A DNA stretch of 41,852 bases from Aliihoeflea sp. 40Bstr573 (lineage in GTDB: Bacteria; Pseudomonadota; Alphaproteobacteria; Rhizobiales; Rhizobiaceae). The stretch is from the NCBI RefSeq assembly GCF_024105655.1, contig NZ_JAAAMH010000024.1, forward strand, positions 1 through 41,852. Reading direction: 5' to 3'. Positions 41,740-41,852 of the stretch are shown here, piece after piece. Both the position numbers and the translations under genes were made by a program. How positions within the stretch are numbered: the stretch's first letter is position 1; every line of letters starts with the position of its first letter. Under the pieces are notes generated by a model. That model was not told the DNA's origin, searched no databases, and saw only the letters and a list, made by a program, of their open reading frames with translations.

Positions 41740-41852
41740 TGAACGGGTCCACCTTGAGTTATGGTTTTGACCATGAAGGAGGACCACGATGAGCAACAAA
41801 CGACACAAGCCGGAAGAGATCGTCACGAAGCTTCGGCAGGTTGAAGTCCTGC
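41740..41852 (+). mobile_element. IS3-family insertion sequence, 5' end (partial)
   Basis: A left end beginning TGAACGGGTCCACCTTGAG at 41740 is followed by a short leader and the OrfA start at 41789. This is the usual 5' layout of an IS407-type IS3 element. Its terminal bases differ from the IS end at the left edge of the window (TGAATCGCCCCGGG read inwards), so the two are probably different elements. The remainder lies outside the window. Confidence 0.8.
41789..41852 (+). CDS. IS3-family transposase OrfA, N-terminal fragment
   Basis: The 21 visible codons (MSNKRHKPEEIVTKLRQVEV…) are the start of a well-known IS3/IS407-type OrfA, the helix-turn-helix protein that binds the element's ends and from which the fusion transposase is made by frameshifting. 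AAGGAGG stands about 6 bases before the ATG. The fragment stops only because the window ends. Confidence 0.88.
   Translation, partial: MSNKRHKPEEIVTKLRQVEVL

Noticed and set aside
1-41852. Composite transposon made of two copies of one IS around the whole window
   Set aside because: The IS ends visible at the two borders differ in sequence, and the cargo has uniform, host-like composition with core-type genes.
1-41852. CRISPR arrays, phage genes or rRNA operons
   Set aside because: No regularly spaced repeats, no phage structural or integrase genes, and no rRNA-like sequence were found. The only RNA gene supported is selC.

Overview
The window reads as GC-rich chromosome of an alphaproteobacterium, most likely a member of the Hyphomicrobiales (Rhizobiales). 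The grounds are a DUF982 protein, the N-terminus of a rhizobial-type outer membrane porin, an Fdo-type formate dehydrogenase with FdhE, and GC-rich codon use throughout. The species cannot be named from the sequence alone. Both edges lie in IS3-family insertion sequences. The left edge is the 3' end of one transposase and the right edge is the 5' end of another. Each IS has cut a host gene: an AraC-type regulator on the left and a porin on the right.

Region 1 (about 128-6504, + strand) is a ferric-siderophore uptake unit: a truncated AraC-family regulator, a TonB-dependent receptor, an FhuC-like ATPase, a Tat-exported binding protein and a fused FhuB-like permease. The genes are nearly contiguous or overlapping. 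Region 2 (6654-9007, - strand) is a SulP anion transporter followed 17 bases later by a two-domain universal stress protein.

Region 3 (9331-21459) is a compact, apparently complete bacterial selenocysteine island. Divergent from selD (+), a long - strand operon runs fdoG (with an in-frame UGA and a SECIS-like hairpin), fdoH, fdoI, fdhE, selA, a Sel1-repeat gene, selB, the selenocysteine tRNA gene selC, and two unrecognised genes. selD makes selenophosphate, selA converts Ser-tRNA(Sec) to Sec-tRNA(Sec), and SelB delivers it at the UGA of the formate dehydrogenase beside it. The most unusual feature is that the selB reading frame runs without a stop through the whole of selC and ends in an ATGA overlap with the next gene.

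Region 4 (21514-24090) holds a secreted acidic protein, a DUF982 protein, an atypical short-chain dehydrogenase lacking the Tyr/Lys pair, and a coiled-coil protein.

Region 5 (24241-39883) is an exopolysaccharide locus. It has a Wzz/GumC-like co-polymerase with a degenerate kinase domain, a VpsF/Wzy-like polymerase, two CapK/PaaK-like adenylate-forming paralogues bracketing the middle, three GT4-type glycosyltransferases, a Wzx-like flippase, a heparinase II/III-like protein, a FemAB-like acyltransferase and an AlgD-like GDP-mannose 6-dehydrogenase. No initiating phosphoglycosyltransferase or outer membrane exporter lies in the window. Three transcription units carry a similar TTAAG-containing, CtrA-like element upstream.

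Region 6 (40207-41852) has a beta-lactamase-fold serine hydrolase, the porin stub and the start of the second IS.
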